Assembly (NCBI GenBank): GCA_030839005.1
Contig: JAUZEM010000025.1
Location: 1-23,954, forward strand
Length of the DNA: 23,954 nt
Reading direction: 5' to 3'
Source of the DNA: Actinomycetota bacterium
Lineage (GTDB): Bacteria; Actinomycetota; Acidimicrobiia; IMCC26256; PALSA-610
Shown here in pieces: positions 23,277-23,954 of the stretch. Both the position numbers and the translations under genes were made by a program. The notes beneath the pieces were generated by a model. The model made no database searches. It had not been told where the DNA came from and saw nothing but the letters and a program-made list of their open reading frames with translations. The stretch's first letter is position 1. Every line of letters starts with the position of its first letter.

Positions 23277-23304
23277 AACGGGGGGCGCCGAAGCACCCCC
23301 CGTT
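23277..23304 (-). terminator. Intrinsic terminator with UUCG tetraloop (minus strand)
   Basis: On the minus strand AACGGGGGG pairs with CCCCCCGTT (9 bp), extended by a wobble pair and two GC pairs to a cUUCGg loop, the most stable RNA tetraloop. The tail CTCCTTTT follows. The tetraloop and T-rich tail occur only on the minus strand, so this ends transcription from the direction of 23909. Confidence 0.75.
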
Positions 23305-23392
23305 CGATCGACTGATTCGGACCCGTCGTCGCCTAGTGCCGGTGGGACCATTGCCGGCAGCTCCGACGGTGGTGCAGCGGTTGGATTCCGCA

Positions 23393-23473
23393 AGGTGGTC
23401 CAGTCGAGAACAACGGCCTAGCGGCCGCGCACCTCCGAAGTCCCAGATTTATCGTGCATCTGATGGACCACCT
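23393..23473 (-). other. Inverted repeat enclosing the 13-codon ORF
   Basis: AGGTGGTCCA on the minus strand at 23473-23464 and TGGACCACCT at 23402-23393 are perfect 10-nt complements, 61 nt apart. The first arm is part of the SD of the small ORF and the second mimics the 16S anti-SD. Pairing would hide the SD and close the ORF in a loop. Confidence 0.6.
23418..23459 (-). CDS. Putative 13-residue peptide with an extended SD (leader or sORF)
   Basis: ATG at 23459 to TAG at 23418-23420 encodes M-H-D-K-S-G-T-S-E-V-R-G-R. It is preceded by AGAAAGGAGGTGGTCC (minus strand, 23480-23465), which would pair with the usual 16S 3' end over 16 consecutive nt, one of them a G-U pair; that is far stronger than any SD elsewhere in the window. 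The ORF is too small to judge by codon use. It lies in the 298-nt stretch between two minus-strand genes, inside the arms of an inverted repeat and about 115 nt upstream of a terminator, so a short translated regulatory RNA is plausible. I know no family for it. The in-frame sequence past the TAG stays open but has low GC at third positions, so readthrough is not supported. Confidence 0.35.
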   Translation of the reverse strand: MHDKSGTSEVRGR

Positions 23474-23480
23474 CCTTTCT
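23465..23480 (-). promoter_or_regulatory. Nearly full-length Shine-Dalgarno sequence
   Basis: AGAAAGGAGGTGGTCC on the minus strand, complementary to the common actinobacterial 16S 3' end (GGATCACCTCCTTTCT) at 15 of 16 positions, the other being a G-U pair. It ends 5 nt before the ATG of the 13-codon ORF. Confidence 0.7.
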
Positions 23481-23522
23481 CCGGTAGGAAATTTGTAGCA
23501 GATCCGGTCCGCCGGTGGAACT

Positions 23523-23532
23523 CTTTGCAAAG
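23523..23532. other. Perfect 10-nt palindrome CTTTGCAAAG
   Basis: Lies 5 nt past the stop of the gene at 23538-23909, in otherwise non-genic DNA. It could bind a dimeric regulator for the small transcription unit beyond it. The rest of 23481-23537 shows only a weak TACAAA near 23495, a possible -10. Confidence 0.3.
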
Positions 23533-23537
23533 GATCT

Positions 23538-23909
23538 TCACGCGGGTTCGATCCCGCCGGGAGGGTCGCCGGCGGGAGGTCCGATAGCGCCGATGGCCCG
23601 GAGGTAGGCGAGTTGCGTCTCGATGACGGCATGAACCTGCTCGGGCAGGTACTCGTCTCCCGTCACCCGGGCCCGTTCGATGATGTAGTCGACGGTCTCC
23701 GCGCCGCCGACAATGACGTCGCCCGGCGGATGCGACGACGAGCCGTTGCCGGTCACGCCCTTGCGTTGGAAGTACTCGAGCTGGAAACCGAGGATTCGGT
23801 GCACGTCGTCGGGGGTGAGCGTGGCGGCAACGATCTCGGGCAGGTGCTCGACGACCCACTCGTACGCCTCCTCGGGGTCGAACACCGGCGGCGGCGGTTC
23901 GGCTGCCAT
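23538..23909 (-). CDS. Small acidic helical protein with an internal duplication, unknown function
   Basis: 123 residues from ATG 23909, chosen because GGGAGG lies 8 nt upstream; the frame stays open to the window edge, so a longer protein is possible. Low-complexity Pro-rich start (AAEPPPPVFDPEE) and end (GPPAGDPPGG). The middle has two related segments of about 38 residues: EAYEWVVEH...TPDDVHRILGFQLEYFQRKG, and ETVDYIIER...LPEQVHAVIETQLAYLRAIG. These share E-x-x-(E/D)-aromatic-(V/I)(V/I)E, Pro, Val-His, Gln-Leu and Tyr positions. That suggests two copies of a helical module. No membrane segment or catalytic motif is seen. I do not recognise a family. Confidence 0.75.
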   Translation of the reverse strand: MAAEPPPPVFDPEEAYEWVVEHLPEIVAATLTPDDVHRILGFQLEYFQRKGVTGNGSSSHPPGDVIVGGAETVDYIIERARVTGDEYLPEQVHAVIETQLAYLRAIGAIGPPAGDPPGGIEPA

Positions 23910-23954
23910 CCGGCCCGCCTCCCGCACGACGAACCAAGCCGCGATCGCACACGC

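Noticed and set aside
23250..23459. Readthrough of the TAG to give a protein of about 70 residues ending near 23250
   Set aside because: Frame is open, but third-position GC is far below that of real genes here, and it would run through the terminator hairpin.
23465..23480. 16S rRNA 3' end remnant (GGACCACCTCCTTTCT on plus strand)
   Set aside because: The 16S context upstream (GTGCGGCT) is absent; it is better explained as a strong SD on the opposite strand.
23539..23556. tRNA T-arm-like GCGGGTTCGATCCCGC
   Set aside because: Loop is six rather than seven bases for a perfect stem, no acceptor or anticodon arms are found nearby, and it lies in the coding end of the minus-strand gene at 23538-23909.

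Overview
The window is high-GC, densely packed bacterial DNA with many GTG starts, 4-nt GTGA/ATGA gene overlaps, and several starts that lack a Shine-Dalgarno (SD) but sit 6-9 nt behind a TAnnnT-like hexamer. Together with the protein families present, this points to an actinobacterium. I would guess a deep-branching, non-mycolate lineage such as Acidimicrobiia, because the amidase carries GYW-type 42-residue repeats that I associate with that class. The lineage is an inference, not read from a marker gene. I see no rRNA, tRNA, CRISPR array, insertion sequence or phage gene.

Layout. (1) 2-3367 (+): cobalamin-dependent methionine synthase metH, cut at its 5' end by the window edge. (2) 3472-10502 (-): a compact lipoate / 2-oxoacid dehydrogenase operon. 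In transcription order it holds a 30-residue membrane peptide, lpdA (E3), a lipoyl-bearing E2 acyltransferase, a LipB-LipA fusion protein, a PPOX-fold flavoprotein, an M24 aminopeptidase and an 8-TM membrane protein. Most junctions overlap by 4 nt, so the lipoyl carrier, the enzymes that make its cofactor and the enzyme that reoxidises it are translated together. (3) 10641-15676 (+): an MOP-type flippase-like membrane protein, a UbiA-family decaprenyl-phosphate phosphoribosyltransferase, DprE1, DprE2 and a HAD-IB phosphatase. This looks like a complete set for decaprenylphosphoryl-arabinose, the arabinan donor. (4) 15673-17244 (-): an exported Zn amidase of the PGRP type with six C-terminal GYW repeats. 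(5) 17333-21614 (+): three tandem GT4 glycosyltransferases and an Rmd/GMD-like nucleotide-sugar SDR, so a second glycan-building operon. (6) 21602-22345 (-): an alpha/beta hydrolase whose nucleophile position is Arg. (7) 22368-23006 (+): a DUF1802 protein. (8) 23003-23909 (-): two small proteins of unknown function, separated by a 298-nt non-genic stretch.

The most unusual items are these. The LipB-LipA fusion joins octanoyl transfer and sulfur insertion in one polypeptide. The arabinose-lipid cassette has a HAD phosphatase where mycobacteria use a PAP2 enzyme, and its DprE1 has Ala at the benzothiazinone-target cysteine position. On the minus strand, 23277-23480 holds a nearly full-length SD (16 nt continuous pairing to the usual 16S 3' end), a 13-codon ORF, and an inverted repeat that would fold the SD against a downstream anti-SD mimic. 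A UUCG-capped terminator closes this stretch. The hydrolase lacks its catalytic Ser. A recurring promoter architecture places the -10 hexamer of a leaderless gene on the stop codon of the gene before it.
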